From contig NZ_GL379770.1 of the NCBI RefSeq assembly GCF_000143765.1, forward strand, positions 744,001 through 808,000: a stretch of 64,000 nucleotides of DNA, written 5' to 3'. Below the pieces are notes generated by a model. It was not told the origin of the DNA. It saw only the letters and a program-made list of their open reading frames with translations, and did no database searches. Origin of the DNA: Sphingobacterium spiritivorum ATCC 33861 (GTDB taxonomy: Bacteria; Bacteroidota; Bacteroidia; Sphingobacteriales; Sphingobacteriaceae). The translations under genes and the position numbers were made by a program. Numbering within the stretch: position 1 is the stretch's first letter; the number at the start of each line of letters is the position of its first letter. This document shows, in pieces, positions 18,309-26,835 of this stretch.

Positions 18309-18689
18309 TTTTTTGTTTAGTTAAATAATGAAATTGTTTTAAAATGTTTAGTTAGTCCGCTAACCTGATTAAGTTATGATTTCGAATTTTCCTCTTTATA
18401 ACTGGTTGTTATATTATTCGGGGATGTAATAAACACGTCACAAATATGTGATGTATAGCCTGTAAAAGCAAAGATGCCTACCTCTACATTATTACATCGC
18501 CAGAAAATGAAATCATTTAATTTGTTTTTCATTTTATTTAACTTATTAACAATTAAGAAGTTACTTTTGTTTTATTATGAGGTTTTTCGTTGTTATAAGT
18601 GTATTTTTTACACACAAGGGGGTGTGTGGTAATGATGTAGTCATTTAACACAATTTCACATCATATGAGAGGTGGCAGAGCTACGGTTT
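18309..18689. other. Gene-free regulatory region upstream of susC
   Basis: 381 bases without a credible gene between the regulator stop and the susC ATG. It contains the candidate promoter at 18441-18472 and, overlapping it, a 5-4-5 inverted repeat TCACA-AATA-TGTGA (18438-18451). The part nearer the regulator is AT-rich with no further element recognised. Confidence 0.5.
18441..18472 (-). promoter_or_regulatory. Candidate sigma-ABfr-type promoter of susC
   Basis: On the minus strand TTTG (18472-18469) is followed after 20 bases by CATATTTG (18448-18441), which matches the Bacteroidota consensus TTTG-N19/20-TAnnTTTG with one mismatch in the -7 box. It would give a leader of about 125 bases before the susC ATG. 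Confidence 0.35.
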
Positions 18690-21575
18690 TTACACCTCCA
18701 GCAGGAATTCTGACAGATTTTTTTCCGTTGGAATATTCAGCTTTTTACGCAATCTGTACCTTCTGATTTCAACTCCTCTGGTCGTAATATTCAGCAGGGA
18801 AGCTATCTCTTTACTGTTCATATTCATCCTCAGATATGCACAAAGTTTGAGGTCATTCGGGACAAGTGCAGGGTAGTCTTTCTTTAGTTTTTTGAAGAAG
18901 TTTTCATGCGCTTCATTAAAACTTTTTTCAAACAAATTCCAGTCCCGCTCGTCGTTATAGGCTTCATTGATAATCTTGCTAATCTTTTTAACGTGTTCGT
19001 TGGAAAGCTTTTTGCCATCATTGTCTTTCAGGCTGATCAGCTCTTCATGTATGGTATTGAGCAGTTCATTTTTATAGACAATATTCATTGCTGAATTTGC
19101 CAGCTCTCTGTTCTTGCCCGCCAGTTCCTGCTCCAGTTGTTCATTTTTCAATTGAACCATCTGGCGCTCTTTTGCTTCCATTTCTTTTTTCAGCGTCTCT
19201 TCCTGTTGCCTGCTTAGTTTTTCTCTAAGAATTTTCCGGTGCTTTTCAAGTTTATGCTCATACCATTTTTTGCCGTAATGTATACAGACAGCAAATAATA
19301 AGAAGTAGATCAATAATGCCCACCAGGTCAGATACCAGGGTGGATTTACTGTAAATTCCAGGCTGGTGACATTTGTGATCGTTCCATCCGGCAATTGCGC
19401 CCTGACTTTGAATGTATAGGTTCTGTTTCGGAGGTTGGTGAAGTCCTTTTGATATTCTTCAGACCAGTCTGACCAGTCCTGTGAGTATCCTTCCAGAAAA
19501 TATTGAAAGCGAACAGGTCTGGAGCTGTACCAAGGAATTGCAAACCGGATACGGATGTTGTTTGAGCTATAAGGAATACTCAATTCTTCATCACTGTCTG
19601 TAAAAGCTTTAATTTCTTTGGTAATATTATATACTCCCTGAATGATGGGTTTGGGTTTATATGATGACGCTTCAATCTTAGTTTTGGGATTATATAGCGC
19701 AAACCCATTGTCTATACTGATGAGAAACAGACCGGGACTTATCTGGTTGATATTCTCATAATATTTCATCATTTGATTTTTCAAGGTGGCAAATCGGGAG
19801 GAATCGATCTGAAGTTGTCCCTTAGGCATAAAGCTGGCATAGGCAATATGTCCTTTATTAATAAACCAGAATTGATTGTCTTGTGCCGGGATTATTTTAT
19901 TGGAATAGGCAAAAGATCCCAATTTTTCATTTAAATAATGATATGGTGCAAACTTATCGGAGATATCGTCATACCTGTAAAAGCCTGAGTCTGTAGAAAA
20001 GATAATGCTTCCGTTGAGATTTGTAGGATGATTGCCTGTGCGGGCTGGTAATCCTTCTTTTGTGCCGAATGATTTAGTCTGTATAATATTTCTGTATGCA
20101 GAATCTGTAGTGATCAGGTTAAGCCCCTGAGCATTACTTACCCAAAACTGATTTTCAGATTTTTGCTCTATAGCACTGACAGGAAGGTTCCGATTATTGA
20201 TTTTGGTATCGAGTGTCCATCCATTATTTCCTTTCCGGAAGAGCGCCATTCCTGTATAATTTCCCTGCAGGAGGAGATTACTATGTCCTTTTATTTGTTT
20301 TATCACCCAACCACCAGTCATATTAGATATTTTGGTAAACTGTTGTCCGGCTACTTTAAATGTTCCGTCATTATGACCGCATATCAGTTCTCCGTCAATC
20401 ACCGAAAGATCCCATACCTGTCCCTGTGATTGGGGGACTAAATTAAATTTCATTGGTGTTTGGGCTGTATTTGAAGACCAGGCACTATAGAACAAGCCCT
20501 GATTGGTACCCAGATAGAGATAACCGTTAAATATTCTAGCGCTGTAAACGGTGCCTATACTTCCGCTGTTGTCTGCATAGAAATATAACGGGGATTGTAT
20601 ATCGATACGGGCTATACCATTATCCAGTCCAGCCCATATCTGTTTCTGAAGATCGGTTGTAAGGGACAATACGGTATTATTTTGTAGGCCATTCTGTTTA
20701 TTTATGTGCTGAATGAGCTTACCTTCTTTATTGATAATAAATATACCGTTCAGAATCGTTCCGTAAGCATAGTAATCCTTAAATACCTGTATACCGTTAT
20801 TGAGCTGCGCATTTTTCAGCTGTTCATTGATTTCATTATTCCAGGGGCGGATACCATGCTCATCATCATAGCTGTATAGTCCGTTTTTGGCGGTGCCGAT
20901 TAATACAGATTGATCTGATAAGGGCAGAATGGAAAGGATCAGCTGATTGCGTAATACCTCATTGCCTTTGAGGGGTGTCAAAGTCTTGGTTTTTAGTTCA
21001 AAAAGTCCGCCCGGTAATTTCTCTATAAAAATGCGGTTATTCGCTTTGAATGCAAATAAGAATGGCTGGTTATTTCCGCTTACCATATCTATTTTACCGT
21101 TTTCATAACAATACAGATTGGCAAATGACTGAAAGATAATTCGTTTTCCGTCTATAATAATTTTCCAGATTTCATCTTTAAGTATTGTTTCTTTACTGAC
21201 CAGTTTGCTTATACTGTGGTAAGTCAGCTTTCCGATTTTTGATTTCTCCCAATATCCAAATTCGCCCATACCTCCGGTGTAGATGCGTTGTTGCGGACCT
21301 ACTGTCACGGCTCTGACTGTAGATTTGTTAGGCAGTGTGTGCAATGACCAGACCTGACCATCAAACTGCAGCAATCCGTCACCATTGCCTACATACATCA
21401 CACCGCTGGAGTCTGTGGCAACGGACCAGTTCTGATTGCCGGCATTGTAATTGAATTTGGTGTATTGCTGCACCCAGGGATGTCCGATCTTTGGGATTTC
21501 CTGCCCCCAAAGATTGTGAATACAAAACAACGTAGCAAAAAATACTAATATATTTGATTTGAAGAATGTCGACAT
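18690..21575 (-). CDS. Membrane-spanning propeller/Y_Y_Y transcriptional regulator with LuxR-type HTH
   Basis: 961-aa one-component sensor-regulator. Order: signal peptide; two-component-regulator-type beta-propeller repeats (about residues 30-640); a Y_Y_Y domain (VRFQYFLEGYSQDWSDWSEE onwards); one transmembrane helix (WWALLIYFLLFAVCIHYG, near residues 745-765); a charged coiled coil; and a C-terminal LuxR/GerE-like helix-turn-helix (MNSKEIASLLNITTRGVEIR). No histidine kinase or receiver domain is present, so sensing in the periplasm is coupled directly to DNA binding, as proposed for SusR-like regulators. It sits directly upstream of susC on the same strand and is its likely regulator. Confidence 0.9.
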   Translation of the reverse strand: MSTFFKSNILVFFATLFCIHNLWGQEIPKIGHPWVQQYTKFNYNAGNQNWSVATDSSGVMYVGNGDGLLQFDGQVWSLHTLPNKSTVRAVTVGPQQRIYTGGMGEFGYWEKSKIGKLTYHSISKLVSKETILKDEIWKIIIDGKRIIFQSFANLYCYENGKIDMVSGNNQPFLFAFKANNRIFIEKLPGGLFELKTKTLTPLKGNEVLRNQLILSILPLSDQSVLIGTAKNGLYSYDDEHGIRPWNNEINEQLKNAQLNNGIQVFKDYYAYGTILNGIFIINKEGKLIQHINKQNGLQNNTVLSLTTDLQKQIWAGLDNGIARIDIQSPLYFYADNSGSIGTVYSARIFNGYLYLGTNQGLFYSAWSSNTAQTPMKFNLVPQSQGQVWDLSVIDGELICGHNDGTFKVAGQQFTKISNMTGGWVIKQIKGHSNLLLQGNYTGMALFRKGNNGWTLDTKINNRNLPVSAIEQKSENQFWVSNAQGLNLITTDSAYRNIIQTKSFGTKEGLPARTGNHPTNLNGSIIFSTDSGFYRYDDISDKFAPYHYLNEKLGSFAYSNKIIPAQDNQFWFINKGHIAYASFMPKGQLQIDSSRFATLKNQMMKYYENINQISPGLFLISIDNGFALYNPKTKIEASSYKPKPIIQGVYNITKEIKAFTDSDEELSIPYSSNNIRIRFAIPWYSSRPVRFQYFLEGYSQDWSDWSEEYQKDFTNLRNRTYTFKVRAQLPDGTITNVTSLEFTVNPPWYLTWWALLIYFLLFAVCIHYGKKWYEHKLEKHRKILREKLSRQQEETLKKEMEAKERQMVQLKNEQLEQELAGKNRELANSAMNIVYKNELLNTIHEELISLKDNDGKKLSNEHVKKISKIINEAYNDERDWNLFEKSFNEAHENFFKKLKKDYPALVPNDLKLCAYLRMNMNSKEIASLLNITTRGVEIRRYRLRKKLNIPTEKNLSEFLLEV

Positions 21576-21716
21576 ATTACGTAATCGTTGTTCAAAGATA
21601 CTGAATTAGAAGAAGGGGTTAAAATATTCAATTTGCAGGATTTAAGGGAATATTTTTTGAGGATCAGTAAAATAAGTAGATTAAATAATAGATTTGCAAT
21701 AAATTATTGAGCATGT

Positions 21717-22769
21717 ATGAATAGATATATTGCCTGTCTTGTTTGCCTCTTTGTCGTCACATCCTGTGGTATCACACATAATGTACCCTTAAATCAAACT
21801 CCGAATTCCTTTGAAAAGCCCAATATCAGCAATTCCTTTGTTGATCAGAACGGTAATTTTTACCCGGATAATTGGAAAAAGTCATACGGAGCGCCTCCGG
21901 AGAATGGTAAGAAAAATGACTATTCCTTAATGAAGATTGCTACAGAACGAGGAGAGGGTGATAAGTTACGCAGTTACGAAACGCAACAACTGAAGCAGGT
22001 TGCCAAAAGACTGGCCAATAAGAAGCGTGTGTTTATTTTTGTACATGGATTTAATTCAGATGTACGGACAAGTAATCAGAGTTATGATTATATCCGCAAG
22101 CAGTTGAATGTCAATTCAAATCAGGACGAGGTAATACGATTCTACTGGGACGGATTGGTTACAAACAATCCTTTCAGCGGAGCAAAAATATGGTTTGCGG
22201 CTACTTCTTTTAGCCAGATGGCAGGTGAATTCGGACTTAGGCGGTTACTGAATACTATGCACAATAAAAATATCTATATTATCTCGCATAGCAGAGGTGC
22301 ATCTGTCGTATTAAGTGCACTGAGCACACCAGTGTTTAAAGAGAAATTTGTGGAAGAGGTAAAAGATATTCATCATGTAGATATTGATGATGCGAGTAGT
22401 TTAAAGGAAAATAAGAATAATATTACGTGCATTATGTTAGCTCCCGCAGTGGGACTGGCTGATTTCAGGCCTAAAGATTACAGAGAAGGGGACAGCACGT
22501 ACTGTATATTCAGCGAGCAGGTGAAAAAGATTCATATTACTACAAACAATACCGATAAAATGCTTAAAAAAGTATTTGGATTTTTGTCGGATAAACTGGA
22601 GCCTACAGATCTGGGATATAAGGAGGATGTATATAATGTGCTTTGCAAGCACTATCCGTTTTTTGAAATGACGGATTTCTCCGGTATGGATAGTCATGAA
22701 TTCAAAAGATATATCCGTAATCCTAAGTTTAAGACTATATTAAAAGAGCATAAAATAGGCAAAAATTAA
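21717..22769 (+). CDS. Lipoprotein alpha/beta hydrolase (DUF900-like)
   Basis: 350-aa predicted lipoprotein (LFVVTSCGITHN; lipobox Cys near residue 17). The hydrolase core has FIFVHGFNSDVRTSNQSYDY (near residue 105) and the nucleophile motif ISHSRGASVVL (near 192). This resembles the DUF900 esterase/lipase group. The acid and His of the triad are not obvious to me; an Asp in the region ADFRPKDYREGDS and a His near HYPFFEM are candidates. Substrate unknown. The gene is divergent from the PUL regulator (141-base gap) and converges with the YiiX-like gene. Confidence 0.72.
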   Translation: MNRYIACLVCLFVVTSCGITHNVPLNQTPNSFEKPNISNSFVDQNGNFYPDNWKKSYGAPPENGKKNDYSLMKIATERGEGDKLRSYETQQLKQVAKRLANKKRVFIFVHGFNSDVRTSNQSYDYIRKQLNVNSNQDEVIRFYWDGLVTNNPFSGAKIWFAATSFSQMAGEFGLRRLLNTMHNKNIYIISHSRGASVVLSALSTPVFKEKFVEEVKDIHHVDIDDASSLKENKNNITCIMLAPAVGLADFRPKDYREGDSTYCIFSEQVKKIHITTNNTDKMLKKVFGFLSDKLEPTDLGYKEDVYNVLCKHYPFFEMTDFSGMDSHEFKRYIRNPKFKTILKEHKIGKN

Positions 22770-22778
22770 GTATTCTAT

Positions 22779-23429
22779 CTACAGATAAAGTCTTCCGAGC
22801 CGGTTAAGTTTTTCTGATGCTGCCATACCGTTAGGATTACAACCTGGTTTTCCTTCGGGAACTTCCAGATTTTGCTTTTTGTAAAAAGCTTTCCAGAAGT
22901 CATCTGTTTTTCCTGTTTCGGGATTGATAAAGGTCATAGGCGCTAAACTGAATATCTGATTCTTTTCAAAAGCGCGGTATATAAAATCAGAACAATAATA
23001 ACAACTGTCATTCAGGATATAGCTGCGGTTATAGGGCTTTCCAAGCATAGCCCCGGCACTTTTCAGTGCAGCAGGGATACTAGAAATAAACGGATCTTTT
23101 AGTCTGTACAGGACAAGAGCATTTCCTCCATTTTGTTGCTCTTCATAGAATTGATGAATTTCTTGACGTACAGAGCCTTTTGTACTGCTGGCATGCAGCA
23201 CAAAAACGGAGTCTTTTGTCATTTCTATCATACCGATATGATCAAACGAGACGGACTGGCTTGTTTGTGTGACCCGGTTAATGGCTCCTGAAAGATCCTG
23301 TTGTTGAGCTCCAACAAATATCAAATCTCCGCTTTGGATATCTCTTAATGTTACCTCAGTACCGCTCTTTTGTCCAAAGGATAATGTCAGTGTCAGGGAT
23401 AAGCAGAATGTAGCCAAAAGTGTTTTCAT
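22779..23429 (-). CDS. YiiX-like NlpC/P60-superfamily cysteine hydrolase, secreted
   Basis: 216-aa exported protein with signal peptide MKTLLATFCLSLTLTLSFGQ. The permuted papain-like (YiiX/YebB) fold is visible: DIQSGDLIFVGAQ near the start, the conserved His in SFDHIGMIE, and the Cys region CYYCSDFIYRAFE. The upstream ATG at 23453 would add eight residues before the signal peptide, so 23429 is preferred. The family is linked to cell-wall peptide or lipid amide hydrolysis; the exact substrate is unknown. It ends only nine bases from the convergent lipoprotein hydrolase gene. Confidence 0.8.
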   Translation of the reverse strand: MKTLLATFCLSLTLTLSFGQKSGTEVTLRDIQSGDLIFVGAQQQDLSGAINRVTQTSQSVSFDHIGMIEMTKDSVFVLHASSTKGSVRQEIHQFYEEQQNGGNALVLYRLKDPFISSIPAALKSAGAMLGKPYNRSYILNDSCYYCSDFIYRAFEKNQIFSLAPMTFINPETGKTDDFWKAFYKKQNLEVPEGKPGCNPNGMAASEKLNRLGRLYL

Positions 23430-23505
23430 GCAACAAAGATAAGTAGCCCTCAAGAACTATTACTGTTTATTTGTAATTACCCGGTTTAGAGCTTTGAAGA
23501 AAAAA

Positions 23506-23928
23506 TCAGGCATTCTCCAGTGCCGCTATATCAATTTTTTTCATGCCCATCATCGCCTGCACTGCACGTTCTGCATTAGCGGAATGGAATAGTAGTTTTT
23601 CGATATTTTCAGGGATAATCTGCCAGGAGAACCCATATTTATCTTTACACCATCCGCACATGCTTTCTTCACCTTCTTTGGTGATCGCTTCCCAATAATG
23701 ATCTATCTCATCCTGAGAAGTACATTCAATGACCAAAGAAGAGGCCTGGTTTGGTTCAAAATCCGGCCGGCCGTTGAGCGCCATAAATTTCTGACCTTTT
23801 ATTTCTAAAAAAGTAACAAGAGGATTAGCAGACAGGATCCTGCTATCCTTGAAAACCGAGATATAAAAATCTACAGCTTCTGTTGCATTGCCTTCAAACC
23901 ATAGGCAAGGGTACATCATTTGTTTCAT
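23506..23928 (-). CDS. VOC-fold protein, PhnB / 3-demethylubiquinone methyltransferase-like
   Basis: About 140 aa, single domain. The start MKQMMYPCLWFEGNATEAVDFY matches the usual N-terminus of this PhnB-like group; the frame extends 66 bases upstream but that part looks noncoding. The end has the typical SMCGWCKDKYGFSWQIIP and a C-terminal helix AVQAMMGMKKIDIAALE. Enzymatic activity is not established for the group. It is the last of four VOC-fold genes on this strand. Confidence 0.85.
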   Translation of the reverse strand: MKQMMYPCLWFEGNATEAVDFYISVFKDSRILSANPLVTFLEIKGQKFMALNGRPDFEPNQASSLVIECTSQDEIDHYWEAITKEGEESMCGWCKDKYGFSWQIIPENIEKLLFHSANAERAVQAMMGMKKIDIAALENA

Positions 23929-23997
23929 ACCATAAGGATTTATAAGTTCATTGACTTTGGCGGATAATATCAGATTGGTGATAAAAAAAGACATAGT

Positions 23998-24363
23998 CTA
24001 ATGAGATTCTTTTAAAATAAATACGTTTCCGATCGGGTCCTTGATCCAGTGCATATGCGCAGGTATCTGTTCCAGATCGTCTTCAAATGTAATATTTTCG
24101 CGTTGTAGATGTTCTTCGGTTTCTGCGAGATTGTCCGTCAATAATTCAAACCAGGCCTCTGTACGGGAGACTTCTTCTGTAGCATCCAGCCACAAGGTGT
24201 TTTCTCCGAAAGCTACCTTTGTACTTTTCTTTACAGTAGGGTGTTCGGGAGTAAGAATTTCTGAGGTCTGTAGCCCAAGTATACGGGTGTAAAAACCTAC
24301 TGTTTCCTCATATTTTGAAACAGGGACTTTGATTGCAATATTTTTTCCTCCTGTTATTTTCAT
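23998..24363 (-). CDS. VOC family (glyoxalase/bleomycin-resistance-like) protein
   Basis: About 121 aa. A single VOC unit pair: IAIKVPVSKYEETVGFYTRILGLQ at the start and IPAHMHWIKDPIGNVFILKES at the end, with potential metal ligands His and Glu at the usual positions. Start choice is uncertain between the ATGs at 24363 and 24387; the longer open frame uses TTG. Function unknown. It lies 69 bases upstream of the PhnB-like gene and 80 bases downstream of another VOC gene. Confidence 0.8.
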   Translation of the reverse strand: MKITGGKNIAIKVPVSKYEETVGFYTRILGLQTSEILTPEHPTVKKSTKVAFGENTLWLDATEEVSRTEAWFELLTDNLAETEEHLQRENITFEDDLEQIPAHMHWIKDPIGNVFILKESH

Positions 24364-24443
24364 AGGAATGTAATTTGTTTTTTGCATGGTTATCCGCAAG
24401 TTCGTGAACCCCAATTATAAGTTGCTGTAAGCGTTATTTCTGC

Positions 24444-24827
24444 TTAAGACAGACCTGCATTTTCATTTACCTCAAAAATACCGAAGACATTATGGTCAAT
24501 GTCCAGGAAATAGCCTTGCCAGCAACGACCGGGAATGGCAAATTTTGGCATCGCTACCTGTCCTCCGTTCTGAATTATCAGCGAAGCTATATTGTCAAAA
24601 TCATTCACTTCCATGGAGCATGTAAATGCATTTGTTCCGCAATTGAGCGGAGGTGTGTCTGCAGGTCGCTGAAACAATCCGCCATGTATGCCTGCTGTCT
24701 CTATTCTGTAGTAGGTAATGGGAAGGCTGTCTTCTTTTATGAAATTCCACCCAAAAATCTGCTCATAGAAATGAGCAGATTTTTCCGGATTCTGAGCTTG
24801 TATTTCAAAGTATACAACGCTGTTCAT
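24444..24827 (-). CDS. VOC family (glyoxalase-like) protein
   Basis: About 127 aa. Typical opening NSVVYFEIQAQNPEKSAHFYEQIFGW, then a GIHGGLFQRPADTPP loop and a C-terminal WQGYFLDIDHNVFGIFEVNE. The ATG at 24827 overlaps the stop of the preceding gene as TGATG, which argues for translational coupling and for this start rather than the 84-base longer frame. Substrate unknown. Confidence 0.85.
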   Translation of the reverse strand: MNSVVYFEIQAQNPEKSAHFYEQIFGWNFIKEDSLPITYYRIETAGIHGGLFQRPADTPPLNCGTNAFTCSMEVNDFDNIASLIIQNGGQVAMPKFAIPGRCWQGYFLDIDHNVFGIFEVNENAGLS

Positions 24828-25270
24828 CAGGACATTTTTTTGTTTCCTTCGAAATGGATCATCCAGGAAATTCCGTATTTGTCCTGAAATGAAGAGTACA
24901 ACTCTGCCCAAAACTGCTCACCCAAAGGCATTTCAATTGACTGCGCCTCTGCACTCAGTCTGGAATACAATTGCTGAGCTTCTTCGGCTGTCTGTGTATC
25001 CAGCATCAGGTAGGCATTTGTCCCTGTAGTAGCGCTGTGTCCAAAGTTTTGGATACAATCTGATCCCATCAGCATGACAGACTCGTTGATCTTAATCGCT
25101 GTATGCATGATTTTGTTTTTGTCCTCATCCTGAATAGGATACTCCGGATCAGCAGGCATATCGCCAAAACGGTAGATTCCTAAAGATTCTGTGCCGAAAA
25201 CGCCTTTGTAGAATTCAAAAGCTTCTTCACAATTTCCGTTAAAATTTAAATACGCGTGTAATAGTGCCAT
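24827..25270 (-). CDS. VOC-fold protein, PhnB-like
   Basis: 147 aa. The sequence MALLHAYLNFNGNCEEAFEFYKGVFG and the C-terminal EQFWAELYSSFQDKYGISWMIHFEGNKK are typical of the PhnB-like VOC group. It is the first gene of the four-member VOC run, and its TGA overlaps the next ATG by one base. An AT-rich 73-base gap separates it from the SnoaL-like gene upstream. Activity unknown. Confidence 0.88.
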   Translation of the reverse strand: MALLHAYLNFNGNCEEAFEFYKGVFGTESLGIYRFGDMPADPEYPIQDEDKNKIMHTAIKINESVMLMGSDCIQNFGHSATTGTNAYLMLDTQTAEEAQQLYSRLSAEAQSIEMPLGEQFWAELYSSFQDKYGISWMIHFEGNKKMS

Positions 25271-25343
25271 ATCGTTTAGTTTTTAATGATTGATAATTCA
25301 AAATTAAAAGTCGTATTGACAGCTGTTTGTCAGCAGTCAATTA

Positions 25344-25691
25344 TTATTTATTCATCTGATAAGAAATCAGCTTTTTTATTTTCAAGCCCTCGAATTCAAA
25401 GACATCGCAGAACACTGCATCGAGCAGATCTCCGGTTTTGAATTTGCCCTGAACAGCTCCTTCAGCAATGACAACAGTGCCTTCCTCAATCATGCGAAAT
25501 ACCTGAATGGATGGAGAGCCTGTAAAGAGGTCGTTTTCGATTTCCTTATCAAAAGCTTCTTTTCCCTGCAGATGAAAATATCCGGGCATATGCCAGATAA
25601 CATCCTCTGTCAGGCATTCCAAAACCTTGTTGTGGTCGCTTTCCCGAAATCCCTGCATATACTGCTCTACTACTTGTTTTGCATTACTCAT
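25344..25691 (-). CDS. SnoaL-like / NTF2-like protein
   Basis: About 115 aa. The start MSNAKQVVEQYMQGFRESDHNKVLECLTEDV and the following WHMPGYFHLQGKEAFDKEI are the typical helix and first strands of SnoaL-like NTF2 folds; the end is DVFEFEGLKIKKLISYQMNK. A longer frame to 25757 exists but the ATG at 25691 gives the family N-terminus. No catalytic assignment is possible. It lies between the Crp/Fnr gene and the VOC run on the same strand. Confidence 0.83.
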   Translation of the reverse strand: MSNAKQVVEQYMQGFRESDHNKVLECLTEDVIWHMPGYFHLQGKEAFDKEIENDLFTGSPSIQVFRMIEEGTVVIAEGAVQGKFKTGDLLDAVFCDVFEFEGLKIKKLISYQMNK

Positions 25692-25831
25692 TGGTGATGA
25701 ATTAGTTCTATACAGTTTTTTATCTGTTTCTACCGGCAGGATAAGGCCATCCGGCACATAACGGATAAGATTTATTCAAATTTAAGGATGTCGGCTGCAA
25801 AACATCTTGCCATAGGGCAAGTTCTTGTATT

Positions 25832-26404
25832 TTATTGTACGGCTTCTTTTCGAATGCGGCTAAGGGAAGTGTCTGTGACCCCCAGGTAAGATGCAATATG
25901 TTTGAGTGGTGCGAATTGGAAGATTTGTGGTTTGCTGACTATCAATTGATTATAGCGCTGCAAGGCAGACAGGGATACCATATCAATAGACCGCTTTTTC
26001 ATAATATGCAGCGCATAAGTCATCCATGCACGGCCCCATTCATTGAACGCCGGTATGGTATGATACAGCATCTGGAAAGTGTTATAGTCCAGTTTCCAGG
26101 CTTTGCAGTCTGTCAGACATTGTATATTTTCCTGAGAAGGAATCTTTAGAAAAAGAGAGGTCACCTCAATCACGATCTCATTGTCTCCAAAAAAATCTGT
26201 GGTAATCTCATTGCCCTCATAATCGTGAACGTATGAGCGTACCAGACCGCTTTCCAACAGGTAATATTCATGTGTCAGTTTTCCTTCTTTTAGGATCATA
26301 TCCCCTTTGGAGAAGTGAACCAATTCATGTCTGGAAGAGATGTTCTCCAGGTCTTTAGCCTCGATGGCAGAATTCCTGTATACTTTAAACGGGTCTGAAT
26401 TCAT
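25832..26404 (-). CDS. Crp/Fnr-family transcriptional regulator
   Basis: 190-aa regulator. The cyclic-nucleotide-binding-like beta barrel spans about residues 20-115 (FSKGDMILKEGKLTHEYYLLESGLVRSY) and the winged helix-turn-helix is at the end (PLKHIASYLGVTDTSLSRIRKE). The Arg expected in a true cAMP pocket is not evident and there is no N-terminal Cys set for an Fe-S cluster, so the ligand is unknown. It is upstream of the SnoaL/VOC genes on the same strand and may control them. Confidence 0.88.
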   Translation of the reverse strand: MNSDPFKVYRNSAIEAKDLENISSRHELVHFSKGDMILKEGKLTHEYYLLESGLVRSYVHDYEGNEITTDFFGDNEIVIEVTSLFLKIPSQENIQCLTDCKAWKLDYNTFQMLYHTIPAFNEWGRAWMTYALHIMKKRSIDMVSLSALQRYNQLIVSKPQIFQFAPLKHIASYLGVTDTSLSRIRKEAVQ

Positions 26405-26426
26405 AATGGTTTACTTTACTATGAAG

Positions 26427-26663
26427 TTAGAAAAATCCGGATAAATAATCGGTAATTTTTATAAAGATTTTAGCAGATGAACCTGCTTCGCTAAAGCCAG
26501 GTGCCCCTGCTTTTTTTATCTCTCTATAGCTTTCAGTAGCTATTTTATTGTCTTTATCTCTGTAGAATAAGGCTTCAGGATGTCCTGTGTGCGGACTGTT
26601 GTTAGCGCTGATTTGTAACCAGGTATTTCTGTTTAGTCAGTAAATTTCCTTAGTAATCTTCAT
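26427..26663 (-). pseudogene. Small gene interrupted by in-frame TGA (unrecognised family)
   Basis: On the minus strand an ATG at 26663 opens MKITKEIY, then a TGA at 26639-26637, then 69 uninterrupted codons in the same frame to a TAA at 26429-26427. That stretch (containing NTWLQISANNSPHTGHPEAL and KKAGAPGFSEAGSSAKIFIK) has protein-like composition and no ATG, GTG or TTG of its own. The parsimonious reading is a 78-codon gene broken by a nonsense mutation (TGG or CGA to TGA), or the end of a larger decayed gene. I do not recognise the family. I see no convincing SECIS-like hairpin after the TGA, so selenocysteine is unlikely. Confidence 0.5.
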
Positions 26664-26835
26664 TAAATTGATTTAATTTGTGTTTTATGGCTTTTTTATT
26701 GATTGTTTTTCATTTAAATATTTATAATATTGATATATTTTTAATAAAAATTGAAAAATGTTATGAAATTTGTTTTTTAATCCTTTACTTTGTGACACAG
26801 TATAAAATTAGATAGCAACTAAATCAAATAAGCAT
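26664..26835. other. AT-rich gene-free stretch before asnB
   Basis: Very AT-rich sequence without a credible gene; it should hold the asnB promoter. TTACTTTG at 26785-26792 resembles a -7 box but no properly spaced -33 TTTG was found. Confidence 0.35.

Noticed and set aside
18438..18451. Crp-like TGTGA/TCACA half-sites
   Set aside because: The half-sites are in inverted order (TCACA-N4-TGTGA) compared with a Crp site (TGTGA-N6-TCACA), so a Crp site is not supported; kept only as a generic inverted repeat.
26637..26639. Selenocysteine reading of the in-frame TGA
   Set aside because: No convincing stem-loop follows within the usual distance and the position is not in a redox motif.
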